Of a stretch of 64,000 nucleotides of DNA, positions 1 to 7,377 are shown one piece after another. Below the pieces are notes generated by a model, which ran no database searches, had not been told where the DNA came from, and was given only the letters and a program-made list of their open reading frames with translations. Every line of letters begins with the position of its first letter. Within the stretch, counting starts at the first letter, position 1. The DNA lies in assembly GCF_028369105.1 (NCBI RefSeq), contig NZ_JAQNDO010000001.1, positions 10,386,501 through 10,450,500 of the forward strand. Direction: 5' to 3'. A program made the position numbers and the translations under genes. The stretch is from Polyangium mundeleinium (GTDB taxonomy: Bacteria > Myxococcota_A > Polyangia > Polyangiales > Polyangiaceae).

Positions 1-1085
1 ATCGAAACATCTTCCTCGCCGGCTCGTACGAGGGGGCCCTCGATCTGCCGAACGACGTCAAGCTCACGGACATCGGCGGCCAGTCCGACGTGTTCGTCGT
101 GAAGCTCAACCCGGAAGGCGCGACCGTGTGGGCGAAGGGATTCGGGGACGGCTCGCAACAGCCGAAGATCGCGACGACGATCGCCGTCGACAGCCAAGGC
201 AATGCGGTCATCGCCGGCTATTTCTCGGGCTCTTTGGAGTTCATCCCGAGCCAGCCGATCAGCACGATGAGCAATCGAGACGTCTTCCTCGCGAAGCTCG
301 ACAAGGACGGCAATCCGCTCTGGAGCAAGCGCCTCGGCAACGGGGACCCGGGCGGCCCGGAGAACCGCATCCTCTGCCGCGTCGCGCTCGATCACCAGGA
401 CAACATCGTCCTGGAGACGGCCTTCACGGGCACGATGAGCCTCGGCGCGCCGCTGCCCGACGTGGCGCCCGCGGGCAGCCGCGGCATCCTGCTCGCGAAG
501 TTCGCCCCGGATGGCAAACCCCTCTGGCAGCAGGTCTTCGGCGCTGCAAATGCAGAGCAACGCAGCCGCGCTCTCGCCGTCGATTCCAAGAACAACATCG
601 TCCTCACGGGCGACATGGCCGGCACGGTCAATTTTGGGGGCGCGTCGCTCTCGACCTCGGCGACCGGCGACCCGGATCTCTTCGTCGCGAAGTTCGATCC
701 GGATGGCAAGCACGTCTTCAGCCTGCGCGCCGGCAATGGCCAACCGCAGGAAGGCAGGGCCATCGCCGTGGACGCCCACGACAACGTGATCGTCACGGGC
801 AGCTATTACGGCGTCCTCGATTTCAATACCGAGGGCACGCTCGTCGGCAGCGGGCTCGGCGGCGGCGATTACGACCTCTTCGCGCTGAAGCTCGATCCGA
901 ACGGCAAGCTCGTCTGGGCCAAGGCCTTCGGCAACGGGGACCATCAAGACACCGAGGCCATGGCCCTCGATAGCAAGGGCCACACGATCTTCGGCGGCTC
1001 GTTCGACGGGAACATCAACCTCCCGAACGTGGTGCTGACGAGCACCGGGTATGACGATATCTTCTTGATGAAGCTCTCTCCGTGA
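1..1085 (+). CDS. Beta-propeller-like secreted protein, 5' truncated by window edge
   Basis: The frame is open from base 3, so the true start and signal peptide lie outside the window. The protein is built of repeats of about 50 residues with the pattern 'D.FV.K.(D/N)P.G...W...FG' followed by 'A(I/V)D...N....G.(F/Y).G...F', which resembles SBBP-type (seven-bladed beta-propeller) repeats. At least six such units are visible. The stop codon is directly followed by a second gene encoding nearly the same protein, so this is the upstream copy of a tandem duplication. By analogy with the downstream copy it is probably an outer-membrane or surface lipoprotein. The function is unknown; no catalytic motif is seen. 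Confidence 0.8.
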   Translation, partial: RNIFLAGSYEGALDLPNDVKLTDIGGQSDVFVVKLNPEGATVWAKGFGDGSQQPKIATTIAVDSQGNAVIAGYFSGSLEFIPSQPISTMSNRDVFLAKLDKDGNPLWSKRLGNGDPGGPENRILCRVALDHQDNIVLETAFTGTMSLGAPLPDVAPAGSRGILLAKFAPDGKPLWQQVFGAANAEQRSRALAVDSKNNIVLTGDMAGTVNFGGASLSTSATGDPDLFVAKFDPDGKHVFSLRAGNGQPQEGRAIAVDAHDNVIVTGSYYGVLDFNTEGTLVGSGLGGGDYDLFALKLDPNGKLVWAKAFGNGDHQDTEAMALDSKGHTIFGGSFDGNINLPNVVLTSTGYDDIFLMKLSP

Positions 1086-1100
1086 ATGGGGGTATCCACC

Positions 1101-2618
1101 ATGGCGGCTTCCTCCTATCGTGGTATCCTTCTCGCAGGAACGGCAGCGGTCATCCTCACGGCATGCCTCTCGCTCGATACGTCGAAACCGCCGGGCAGCA
1201 CGAGCTCGTCGAGCGTGGGTGGCAGCGGCGGAGCCGGGGGGACGGGAGGCGCCGGCGGAACCGGAGGCATGGCGACCGGCGATGTTCTGTGGGGAAAGGC
1301 GTTCGGCGCTCAGTTTAACGACCAACGCGCGTCGGGGGTCGCCGTCGATCCGACGGACGACACCATCTACCTCGTGGGGAGCTACGAGGGCGACTTCTCG
1401 TTCGACGGAGCGAACAATCTGTCGAATAATGGGAGCTCGGACATCTACCTGGCCAAGTTCGATTCGACGGGCGGATTTCAATGGTCCGTCCGTTCGGGCG
1501 ACTGGCAAGACCAGTACGTCAACGCCATCGCCGTCGGGGGCGATCGAAACATCTTCTTCGCCGGCTCGTACGAGGGGGCCCTCGATCTGCCGAACGACGT
1601 CACGCTCACGGACAGCGGCGGCGGGTCCGACGTGTTCGTCGTGAAGCTCGACCCGGAAGGGGCAACTGTGTGGGCGAAGGGATTCGGAGACGGCTCGCAA
1701 CAGCCGAAGCTCGCGACGACGATTGCCATCGATTCGAAAGGCAATACGATCATCGCCGGGTATTTCGAGGGCGCGCTCGAGTTCATCCCAGGCCAGCCGA
1801 TCAACGCGATGAACAGTCGCGACGTCTTCCTCGCGAAGCTCGACAAGAACGGCACTCCGCTCTGGAGCAAGCGCCTCGGCAATGGGAACCCGGGAGAGCC
1901 ACCGAACCACCTCCTCTGCCGCGTCGTGGTCGATCACCTGGACAACATCGTCCTGGAGACGGCGTTCTCGGGCACCATGAGCCTCGGCGCACCGCTGCCC
2001 GACGTGGCGAGCTTCGGCAGTCGCGCTATTCTCCTCGCCAAGTTCGACACGAACGGGGCGCCGCTCTGGCAACAGGTCTTCGGGGCCGCGAATGCGGAGC
2101 AACGGAGCCGCGCGCTCGCCGTCGACACCAAGAACAACATCCTCCTCGCGGGTGACATGGCCGGCACCGTGAACTTCGGCGGAGAGCCGCTCTCGACCTC
2201 GTCGAACAGTGACCCGGACCTGTTCGTCGCGAAATTCACCCCGGATGGCGAGCACCTGTGGAGCCTCCGAACCGGCAGCGTCCAGCCGCAGGAGGGAAAG
2301 GCCATCGCCGTGGACGCGGCCGACAACGTGATCGTCACGGGGAGTTTCCTCGGCGTTCTTTCGTTCGGCGTGGGCGAACCCCTCGTGAACATCCAGGGAG
2401 ACGACGACCTCTTCGCGCTCAAGCTCGATCCGAACGGAAAGTTCCTCTGGGCCAAACAGTTCGGGGACAGCTCGGCCCAGGTGACCGAAGCCATGGCCGT
2501 CGACAGCAAGGGAAATACCGTCTTCGGCGGCGCGTTCGATGGAAAGATCGGCTTGGGCACCACGGAGATCTCGAGCACCGGGTATGACGATATCTTTTTG
2601 ATGAAGCTCTCCCCTTGA
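1101..2618 (+). CDS. Beta-propeller-like lipoprotein, tandem paralogue
   Basis: A 505-residue protein. The N-terminus is a lipoprotein signal with lipobox LTAC (Cys22), followed by a Ser then Gly-rich linker (about residues 30-60) of the kind common in myxobacterial lipoproteins. The rest is a series of beta-propeller-type repeats ('FVVKLDPEG..VW', 'A(I/V)D...N.I..G.F.G'). An ATG at 1086 in the same frame touches the upstream stop, but the ATG at 1101 has a GGGGG ribosome site at 1089-1093 and is preferred. The repeat region matches the upstream gene almost residue for residue. Predicted to sit in the outer membrane or on the surface; ligand or partner unknown. Confidence 0.85.
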   Translation: MAASSYRGILLAGTAAVILTACLSLDTSKPPGSTSSSSVGGSGGAGGTGGAGGTGGMATGDVLWGKAFGAQFNDQRASGVAVDPTDDTIYLVGSYEGDFSFDGANNLSNNGSSDIYLAKFDSTGGFQWSVRSGDWQDQYVNAIAVGGDRNIFFAGSYEGALDLPNDVTLTDSGGGSDVFVVKLDPEGATVWAKGFGDGSQQPKLATTIAIDSKGNTIIAGYFEGALEFIPGQPINAMNSRDVFLAKLDKNGTPLWSKRLGNGNPGEPPNHLLCRVVVDHLDNIVLETAFSGTMSLGAPLPDVASFGSRAILLAKFDTNGAPLWQQVFGAANAEQRSRALAVDTKNNILLAGDMAGTVNFGGEPLSTSSNSDPDLFVAKFTPDGEHLWSLRTGSVQPQEGKAIAVDAADNVIVTGSFLGVLSFGVGEPLVNIQGDDDLFALKLDPNGKFLWAKQFGDSSAQVTEAMAVDSKGNTVFGGAFDGKIGLGTTEISSTGYDDIFLMKLSP

Positions 2619-2646
2619 TCTCATCCCGTGGCAGGATGCGGGTTCG

Positions 2647-2987
2647 ATGCGACGACCCCTTCCCTTCCCCGGAGCCCTCCTCGTCTCGCTCCCGCTGCTC
2701 GCCGCGTGCCAGGCCGCCGCGCCGACGCCTGCCTCGTCGCCTCCCTCCGATATGGCCCCGGCGACGCCGGCGCTCCCCTTCGACCAGCCACAGGCGGCGG
2801 AGTGGACGAACGACGCCAATATCTTCACCGTCGTGCTTGGCCCGAACGGCGCCATAAGGATCGATGGGCAAGTCGTCCCGTCCGAAGAGGAGGTGCGTGC
2901 GCTGGCGAAACGCGCCCACGAGCAGGTCCCGGATGTCCGGGCCGTCATCCAGGCGGACGAGCTGACCCTGTGGAGGAGCGTCTTGCA
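2647..2987 (+). pseudogene. ExbD/TonB-like lipoprotein gene, 5' half (interrupted by transposon)
   Basis: The 5' half encodes a lipoprotein signal (lipobox LAAC, Cys21), a Pro/Ala linker, and the first part of an ExbD/TolR periplasmic domain ('VVLGPNGAIRIDG', then 'ALAKRAHEQVPDVRAVIQAD'). The domain breaks off at the codons for RSVL, where the 4.4-kb transposon begins. The missing remainder ('MDLLKQAGIEKVAFGV') is found at 7378 onward. Joining base 2987 to base 7378, keeping one copy of the 9-bp CGTCTTGCA, restores 699 bases, one uninterrupted frame of 232 residues. As it stands the frame runs on into the transposon to a stop at 3051, adding an unrelated tail. Confidence 0.88.
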
Positions 2988-2999
2988 GGTCCTGATCAA
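2979..2999. repeat. Left target duplication and terminal inverted repeat
   Basis: CGTCTTGCA (2979-2987, target duplication) is followed directly by GGTCCTGATCAA (2988-2999, left terminal repeat). An inverted TTGATCA follows at 3002-3008. Confidence 0.85.
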
Positions 3000-3104
3000 A
3001 CTTGATCAGCCGGTTCGGCGCGACGAACGCGCGCACGTTTCGGGCCGATGACCTCTCGCCGCGAACTTGTACGCCGGCACCCTGTCGAGGGTACCGTGGG
3101 CGGC

Positions 3105-3362
3105 ATGCCCCTGAAAGTATCGATCGCCACGAAGAAAGAAGACGTTCAGTTGTCCGGTCGTGAGGCCGAGACGGTCAACGCCCTCTTAGAGACGCGCTTT
3201 GACATGCTGGTCATGGGCGCGACGGTCATGGAGGAGATCCACGGCACTCAGATCATGACGACGGCGCGAGCACGGGAGTATGCGAAGGACGTGCATGAGT
3301 GGGCACGGGCTCACTTCTCGGATCTGGACATAGAGGTTCGGTTTGAGGGCGAGATGAGGTAG
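3105..3362 (+). CDS. Small hypothetical protein of the transposon (85 aa)
   Basis: An ATG at 3105 opens an 85-residue frame without a signal peptide or membrane segment. The protein is mixed alpha/beta in composition, with a Met-rich middle ('FDMLVMGATVMEEIHG') and an amphipathic C-terminal half. The frame is also open upstream to 3048, but that part overlaps the transposon end and has odd composition. It lies on the transposase strand, 347 bases upstream of it. I do not recognise the family. It may be an accessory transposition protein or cargo; coding status is moderate because the ribosome site is weak. Confidence 0.5.
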   Translation: MPLKVSIATKKEDVQLSGREAETVNALLETRFDMLVMGATVMEEIHGTQIMTTARAREYAKDVHEWARAHFSDLDIEVRFEGEMR

Positions 3363-3709
3363 CCAAGCCGAAGAGTCGCCGGAAGTAGTTCGTGTCCGCC
3401 CCGCCGACGAACACGTACCCCCGCCCGCCCGAGTCTCGCGTGTTGCTCATACCTGTGAGGATACCGACGAGACAACGTACGTCCATCCATATCGCACGGC
3501 ACGGTTGTTCCTCGGATCGACGCCCCAATCTCCGCGGGCAAACGGTCCTACCTCGGACAATTCATGTCCTAGCCTATTACCGAATAACCACGAAAACACG
3601 ACGAATCGTGATAGATTCATCCCATCGAGTGAGCCGCTGAAACGGTCGAGCCGACGACGCGCATGGGGCGCGACGCGGCACCCGTGGCGGCCCTTGCTGG
3701 GGCTTCGTC
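3363..3709. other. Non-coding stretch inside the transposon
   Basis: These 347 bases separate the 85-aa ORF from the transposase. Short frames occur on both strands but none has a ribosome site or recognisable protein. The stretch around 3540-3640 is more AT-rich than its surroundings and could hold the transposase promoter; no clear -35/-10 pair is visible. Confidence 0.4.
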
Positions 3710-4858
3710 GTGGCCAACGTCCTGCCGCTCGACAAGCGCGTGAACGTCGTTCGGCACCTCGTAGAGGGTGCGAGCGTTCGCGCGACGTCGCGGCTGACGG
3801 ACGTGTCGATCCCGACAGTCCTGTCGACCCTGCTCCGCATGGGCGAGGGGTGCGACTACCTGCACAACCTGCTCGTGAGGGACCTGGACATCCGCGAGAT
3901 CGAACTCGACGAGATCTGGTCCTACGTGCAGAAGAAGCAGGCCCGCGTGACCGCGGAGGATCCCGCGGAGTTCGGCGACGCCTACGCCTACCTCGCCATG
4001 GCCCGGACGAAGAAGCTCATGATCGCCTACCGCGTCGGCAAGCGGGACGAGGCGAACACGAAGGCGTTCGTCGCGGATCTCCGCGCGCGCCTCGTGACGA
4101 TCCCGGAGCTGTCCACGGACGGCTGGCAGAGCTACCCCGTCGCCGTCGGGCAGAGCTTCGGCGGCGCCGTCGACCACGCCGTGATCCAGAAGAACTACAC
4201 GAAGAAGGGCCGCGCGGATGGGCAGCGCCACGACCACCGCTACGAGCCCCCGCGCGACCCGTTCATCACGAAGAAGACGGCGCACGGCGCGCCGAACCTC
4301 GACCGCGCGAGCACGTCCCACGTTGAGCGCGCGAACCTCACGGTCCGGATGCACGTCCGCCGGTTCACGCGCCTCTGCAACGGCTTCTCGAAGAAGATCG
4401 AGAACCACCGAGCGGCGATTTCGCTGCACGTGGCCTGGTACAACTTCTGCCGAGTCCACGAGAGCTTGCGCGTCACGCCCGCCATGGAGGCGGGCATCAC
4501 GGATCACGTCTGGTCCGTGCAGGAGCTTGTCGAGCGCGCCCTTGCCGCGGAGCCGTGCGCGCCTCCGGAGCCGAAGAAGCTCGTGCCGCCCGCCCCGGCC
4601 CCCGGGGAGAAGCTGGGCGCCGCCCGCGAGTTGCCGAACGGCAAGGGATGGCTCCGCGTCGTCGACGGCGGGAAGGGCAAACCCAGCGCGCCACCGCGCG
4701 CTCCCACGCCGCCCACCGCGCCACAGGCGAGGGTCGGGACGGGGGAGGCTCCGCGCGAGGCTCTATCGCCTCCAGGGACGCAGCTAGACCTGTTCGCATG
4801 GCGCCCAAGACCCAAGGATGGCCTCCAACTACATCTGTTCGAGTGGTCAGATGAGTGA
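3710..4858 (+). CDS. IS1-family DDE transposase with C-terminal tail
   Basis: A 382-residue protein starting at GTG 3710. Residues 1-45 form an HTH ('ASVRATSRLTDVSIPTVLS'). The catalytic core follows IS1 order: 'ELDEIWSYVQKK' (first Asp), 'STDGWQSYP' (second Asp), 'SHVERANLTVRMHVRRF' with the Glu of the HxxE-R-N-L signature, then 'FSKKIENHRAAISLHVAWYN'. It is longer than IS1 InsAB by a Pro/Ala-rich tail from about residue 275. The tail ends in two copies of a QLxLF motif (QLDLF at 358-362, QLHLF at 373-377), which matches the sliding-clamp binding consensus. It probably mobilises the whole 4.4-kb element. No frameshift is needed, unlike IS1 itself. Confidence 0.85.
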   Translation: MANVLPLDKRVNVVRHLVEGASVRATSRLTDVSIPTVLSTLLRMGEGCDYLHNLLVRDLDIREIELDEIWSYVQKKQARVTAEDPAEFGDAYAYLAMARTKKLMIAYRVGKRDEANTKAFVADLRARLVTIPELSTDGWQSYPVAVGQSFGGAVDHAVIQKNYTKKGRADGQRHDHRYEPPRDPFITKKTAHGAPNLDRASTSHVERANLTVRMHVRRFTRLCNGFSKKIENHRAAISLHVAWYNFCRVHESLRVTPAMEAGITDHVWSVQELVERALAAEPCAPPEPKKLVPPAPAPGEKLGAARELPNGKGWLRVVDGGKGKPSAPPRAPTPPTAPQARVGTGEAPREALSPPGTQLDLFAWRPRPKDGLQLHLFEWSDE

Positions 4859-4859
4859 T

Positions 4860-5276
4860 CTATGGCTGGATAGGCGTCACAGTGGCCACCTGGGACAGGT
4901 CGGTAGCTTCGTGAGAGGCTAGCACAGCATTCCGCCGAATTTCAGCGGATATTCTTTTGTGGGACGCGAACTTGCGTCTCCACGCGACACCAAACCATAG
5001 CGTTGAAACCAAAAACAGCGCCGTCAAAGCAACGTGTACCGCAACCCGGGTTGGCGACGCGTCACTCGATGGCCACCCTAAAACACCGCCGATCATGGCA
5101 CCAAAGGCGGCTGTACAGAACGTTGCAGCGTTCTTCTCTTCGCCTGCTGCCTCCTCAAGACGGTCCAAGTCGCTCGCCATGACCTCGTATGTAACGATGT
5201 TCTTGAGCCGGTGCAACTGCACTTTCGGCTCGCGAACGTCGACTAGGCTTAGCTTCTGGGGGTCGGTGGGCGTCAT
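4860..5276 (-). CDS. Two-helix membrane protein, cargo of the transposon
   Basis: A 138-residue protein with a cytosolic N-terminal part (about residues 1-45, containing 'VQLHRLKNIVTYEVMASDL') and two hydrophobic segments at about 50-66 and 80-98, followed by an Arg/Lys-rich helix. It has no signal peptide. It lies seven bases downstream of the zinc-ribbon gene on the same strand, so the two form an operon. The topology resembles small two-helix membrane proteins of SLATT type, but I cannot assign a named family. The stop faces the transposase stop two bases away. Confidence 0.65.
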   Translation of the reverse strand: MTPTDPQKLSLVDVREPKVQLHRLKNIVTYEVMASDLDRLEEAAGEEKNAATFCTAAFGAMIGGVLGWPSSDASPTRVAVHVALTALFLVSTLWFGVAWRRKFASHKRISAEIRRNAVLASHEATDLSQVATVTPIQP

Positions 5277-5282
5277 CGAGAG

Positions 5283-5600
5283 TTAGCCCGGCTGATTGCG
5301 AAGTAGGCCCATGCTGCCTGCATGAAATTGCATTACGTACGAGCAGTTGAGACATATCACGGTAACCAGTGGGAAGGACCCGTCTACAAACTGGCTCGTC
5401 GCCGGGTGGTCATAAATCGGGGTGCAGTAAACGACGCCGAGCACACCCATATTGTTACTCTTGCACACCGGACAAGAGAGTGTGATCTTCTTGTCGTTGA
5501 ACCACTTGTTCAACTCGGTGGCATCGACTTTAATGGCAGGAATGGTAGCCTCCCGAACGCGTGTGGTACCACGTTGACACGCGCGGACAATACGGGACAA
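5283..5600 (-). CDS. Zinc-ribbon protein, cargo of the transposon
   Basis: Up to 105 residues with two CxxC knuckles: 'CPVCKSNNMG' in the middle and 'CLNCSYVMQFHAGSMGL' near the C-terminus, spaced as in a zinc ribbon. The family-like part begins at 'IPAIKVDATELNKWF'. ATG 5600 gives 22 extra, oddly basic residues. A GGGAGG site sits just ahead of an in-frame ATT near 5543, so the annotated start is doubtful. Probably binds zinc and acts with the membrane protein encoded directly downstream. Similar small zinc-ribbon proteins occur scattered in bacteria without known function, so the role is open. Confidence 0.65.
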   Translation of the reverse strand: MSRIVRACQRGTTRVREATIPAIKVDATELNKWFNDKKITLSCPVCKSNNMGVLGVVYCTPIYDHPATSQFVDGSFPLVTVICLNCSYVMQFHAGSMGLLRNQPG

Positions 5601-5693
5601 AATTCGTGCTGCTACAGTCGAACGCAGCCACGAACGGTTCGTTTGGGACGGAGGAGCAGGCGAGCGCCACCGGATTAGGCGGCGCTCGCCCGT

Positions 5694-6290
5694 TCAGCGT
5701 TTGCGCTTCCGCGTCTTCCACGTGGGGCGTGGAGCCTGCTTCGGGGCGGGGACCGCGCCGAGCTTCCGGAGGGCGGCGCGGAGCCGCTTCTCGTAAGCGA
5801 AGAACGTCGCCCGGGGTTGCCCCGCGGCGCGTGCCGCGTCGGCCCCGATGAGTCCGCGCGCGGCCAGCTCCACGACGCGCGCAACGTTCGGGTTCGACGC
5901 CACGACCCGCGCGAGCAGGTCCGCCGCTTCGATGCCGGGCATCGGGTCCGGCGAGACGAGGACCGGAACGTCCCGAAGCGCGGACGCCGGGGCCTCGTAC
6001 AGCGTCGATGCGCGTCGCGAGAGGTTCATGGCGTGGAACCACGCTGTTTGCCGTGCGAAGCCGCCGAGCGCCGCCTCGGGGGGCGTTCTCTCCCCGCCGC
6101 GGACGCGCCCCTCGTTCAGGGCCTCCCACGTCGTGATCGTCGTCTCTTGGACGACGTCGTCCGCGTGCCGCCGTTCCACGCCGATCGCGCGGACATAGCG
6201 GAGGAGCATCGGGCGTATGGCCTCGATGTCCTCCGCGTCCGCCTCAACAATCGGCGCGCCCCCACTGGGGGAGGCGCGGTACCGGATCAC
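5694..6290 (-). CDS. Sigma-70-like (ECF-type) factor, cargo
   Basis: A 198-residue protein starting at GTG 6290; the start overlaps the stop of the preceding HTH gene as GTGA. A region-2-like helix pair is visible ('ERRHADDVVQETTITTWEAL', then 'AWFHAMNLSRRA'), followed by a region-4-like HTH ending in 'FFAYEKRLRAALRKL' and a basic tail (KTRKRKR). The order and length fit an ECF sigma factor, although the region-4 helix is divergent. It is the last gene of a four-gene coupled operon with three small HTH proteins. It could redirect RNA polymerase to the element's own promoters; this is inference. Confidence 0.65.
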   Translation of the reverse strand: MIRYRASPSGGAPIVEADAEDIEAIRPMLLRYVRAIGVERRHADDVVQETTITTWEALNEGRVRGGERTPPEAALGGFARQTAWFHAMNLSRRASTLYEAPASALRDVPVLVSPDPMPGIEAADLLARVVASNPNVARVVELAARGLIGADAARAAGQPRATFFAYEKRLRAALRKLGAVPAPKQAPRPTWKTRKRKR

Positions 6291-6550
6291 GTGCTGCCCC
6301 CTCGAACCAGGGCGACGAGGTCCACGCCCACGGCGCGGGCGATCCGGGACGCGAGGACGTCCGAGCACGGGACCTCGCCGCGCAGGAACGCGCAGATGTA
6401 CATGCGGGCGAAGCCGATGGCCTTCGCTACCTCGCGCCGGGTCTTCCCCGTGGCGTACGCGGTGAGCGCCTTCCGGACGCGCGCCGCCTGTTCCGCGGAG
6501 AGGATCGCCGGGATGCTCGGCGGCTCCTGGTCGTGGTCGTGCTCGGTCAT
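6287..6550 (-). CDS. Small HTH protein C of the regulator operon
   Basis: An 87-residue protein without signal peptide. A helix-turn-helix of Xre type is visible ('TRREVAKAIGFARMYICAFL'), followed by 'LASRIARAVGVDLVALVRG'. This second motif is shared with the two upstream genes ('ARAVGLPLDDALAG' and 'ARAGGIPVEQVLTG'), so the three are paralogues. The start ATG overlaps the upstream stop as ATGA, and its stop overlaps the sigma-like start as GTGA, so translation is probably coupled. Likely binds DNA as a repressor or activator of the element; the target is unknown. Confidence 0.65.
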   Translation of the reverse strand: MTEHDHDQEPPSIPAILSAEQAARVRKALTAYATGKTRREVAKAIGFARMYICAFLRGEVPCSDVLASRIARAVGVDLVALVRGGST

Positions 6551-6870
6551 GAAGCACCGCCCTTCCGCTTCGGAGGCGTCACGAGCGAGAGGGACGGCGC
6601 CTTACGGGGCGGCGCCTTGCCCGCGAGGGCATCGTCGAGCGGGAGCCCCACGGCGCGCGCGATGCTCCTGGCGAGCGCCATGTTCCCGGGCTCCGTCCCG
6701 TCGCAGAACGCGAGCACGGTGGAGCGGCGGAAGCCAAGCTTGTGCGCGACGGCGATCCACGTTCCGTGCTCGCGGTGAAGGTGACGCAGCAAGGCGCGGA
6801 GGTTCGCCCGCTGGATCTCGATGAGGTCGGTCCCGCGAAGGGGCCGATCGCGGAAGCGGGACGCGGCCAT
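6547..6870 (-). CDS. Small HTH protein B of the regulator operon
   Basis: A 107-residue protein. The ATG at 6870 overlaps the upstream stop as TGATG and is preferred over the longer frame from 6906. It contains 'WIAVAHKLGFRRSTVLAF', an HTH in the position equivalent to the neighbours, then 'LARSIARAVGLPLDDALAGK', and a basic C-terminus ('PPKRKGG'). It is a paralogue of the genes on either side and is probably a DNA-binding regulator. The three differ mainly in length of the N- and C-terminal tails. Confidence 0.65.
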   Translation of the reverse strand: MAASRFRDRPLRGTDLIEIQRANLRALLRHLHREHGTWIAVAHKLGFRRSTVLAFCDGTEPGNMALARSIARAVGLPLDDALAGKAPPRKAPSLSLVTPPKRKGGAS

Positions 6871-7202
6871 CACGACGCGCCTCCCTTCCGCCCGCAGAGA
6901 GCGCACGCGCCCGCGACGTGGGGACGCCCGGTGAGGACCTGCTCCACGGGGATGCCGCCTGCGCGGGCGACCAGCACGGCGACGGCGTAGGACGCCTGCT
7001 GCCCGGCTCGGATGAGCGTGGCGCGGTGGATCCCCACGACCGCGGCGAGGACGTCAACCCCGCCATAGGCGCGGGCGATGTTGCGGATCGTGGCGCGGAT
7101 CCGCCGGCGTTCTTCGGACGTGGGGAGGAGAGCGGGGCTCTTCCGGCCGGAAGGCGGACGAGTCCCTTGGCCCCGCGGCGCGGGGTGGACTAAACGAAGC
7201 AT
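6870..7202 (-). CDS. Small HTH protein A of the regulator operon
   Basis: A 110-residue protein and the first gene of the four-gene operon that runs inward from the right end of the transposon. It has a basic N-terminal tail, then an HTH ('VLAAVVGIHRATLIRAGQQA'), 'VARAGGIPVEQVLTGR', and a C-terminal 'CALCGRKGG', a lone CxxC. The exact start is uncertain, because the first 30 residues are Pro/Arg-rich and a later start is possible. The 160 bases upstream to the transposon end must carry the operon promoter. Confidence 0.6.
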   Translation of the reverse strand: MLRLVHPAPRGQGTRPPSGRKSPALLPTSEERRRIRATIRNIARAYGGVDVLAAVVGIHRATLIRAGQQASYAVAVLVARAGGIPVEQVLTGRPHVAGACALCGRKGGAS

Positions 7203-7356
7203 CGGGTTGCGACTCCGGGTTACGGGGTTGCGGCCAAGTCGCCCCGGGGGTTTGCAGACCCTTCGGGGCGGCGCCTTTTCCAGGCCCGCCGAACCTACGC
7301 GCCGAAATCGCTATTCGCTACGGCCGAATGCCGAACTTGATCAGCTCGGCCCTATC

Positions 7357-7377
7357 TTGATCAGTACCCGTCTTGCA
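7357..7377. repeat. Right terminal inverted repeat and target duplication
   Basis: TTGATCAGTACC (7357-7368) is the complement of the left terminal repeat with one mismatch. It is followed directly by the second CGTCTTGCA (7369-7377). Confidence 0.85.

Larger units (their letters stand above)
2988..7368. mobile_element. 4,381-bp IS1-type transposon with passenger genes
   Basis: The ends are GGTCCTGATCAA (2988-2999) and the complement of GGTACTGATCAA (7357-7368), a 12-bp inverted repeat with one mismatch. Both ends begin GGT, as IS1-family ends do. The flanks are perfect 9-bp direct repeats CGTCTTGCA (2979-2987 and 7369-7377), a length typical of IS1-family target duplications. The host gene is restored in frame when the element and one repeat are removed. 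Inside are a small ORF, an IS1-like transposase, a membrane/zinc-ribbon pair and a four-gene regulator operon. Further subterminal TGATCA-containing motifs (2999-3009 and 7334-7344 share AACTTGATCAG) may be transposase-binding sites. Confidence 0.85.
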
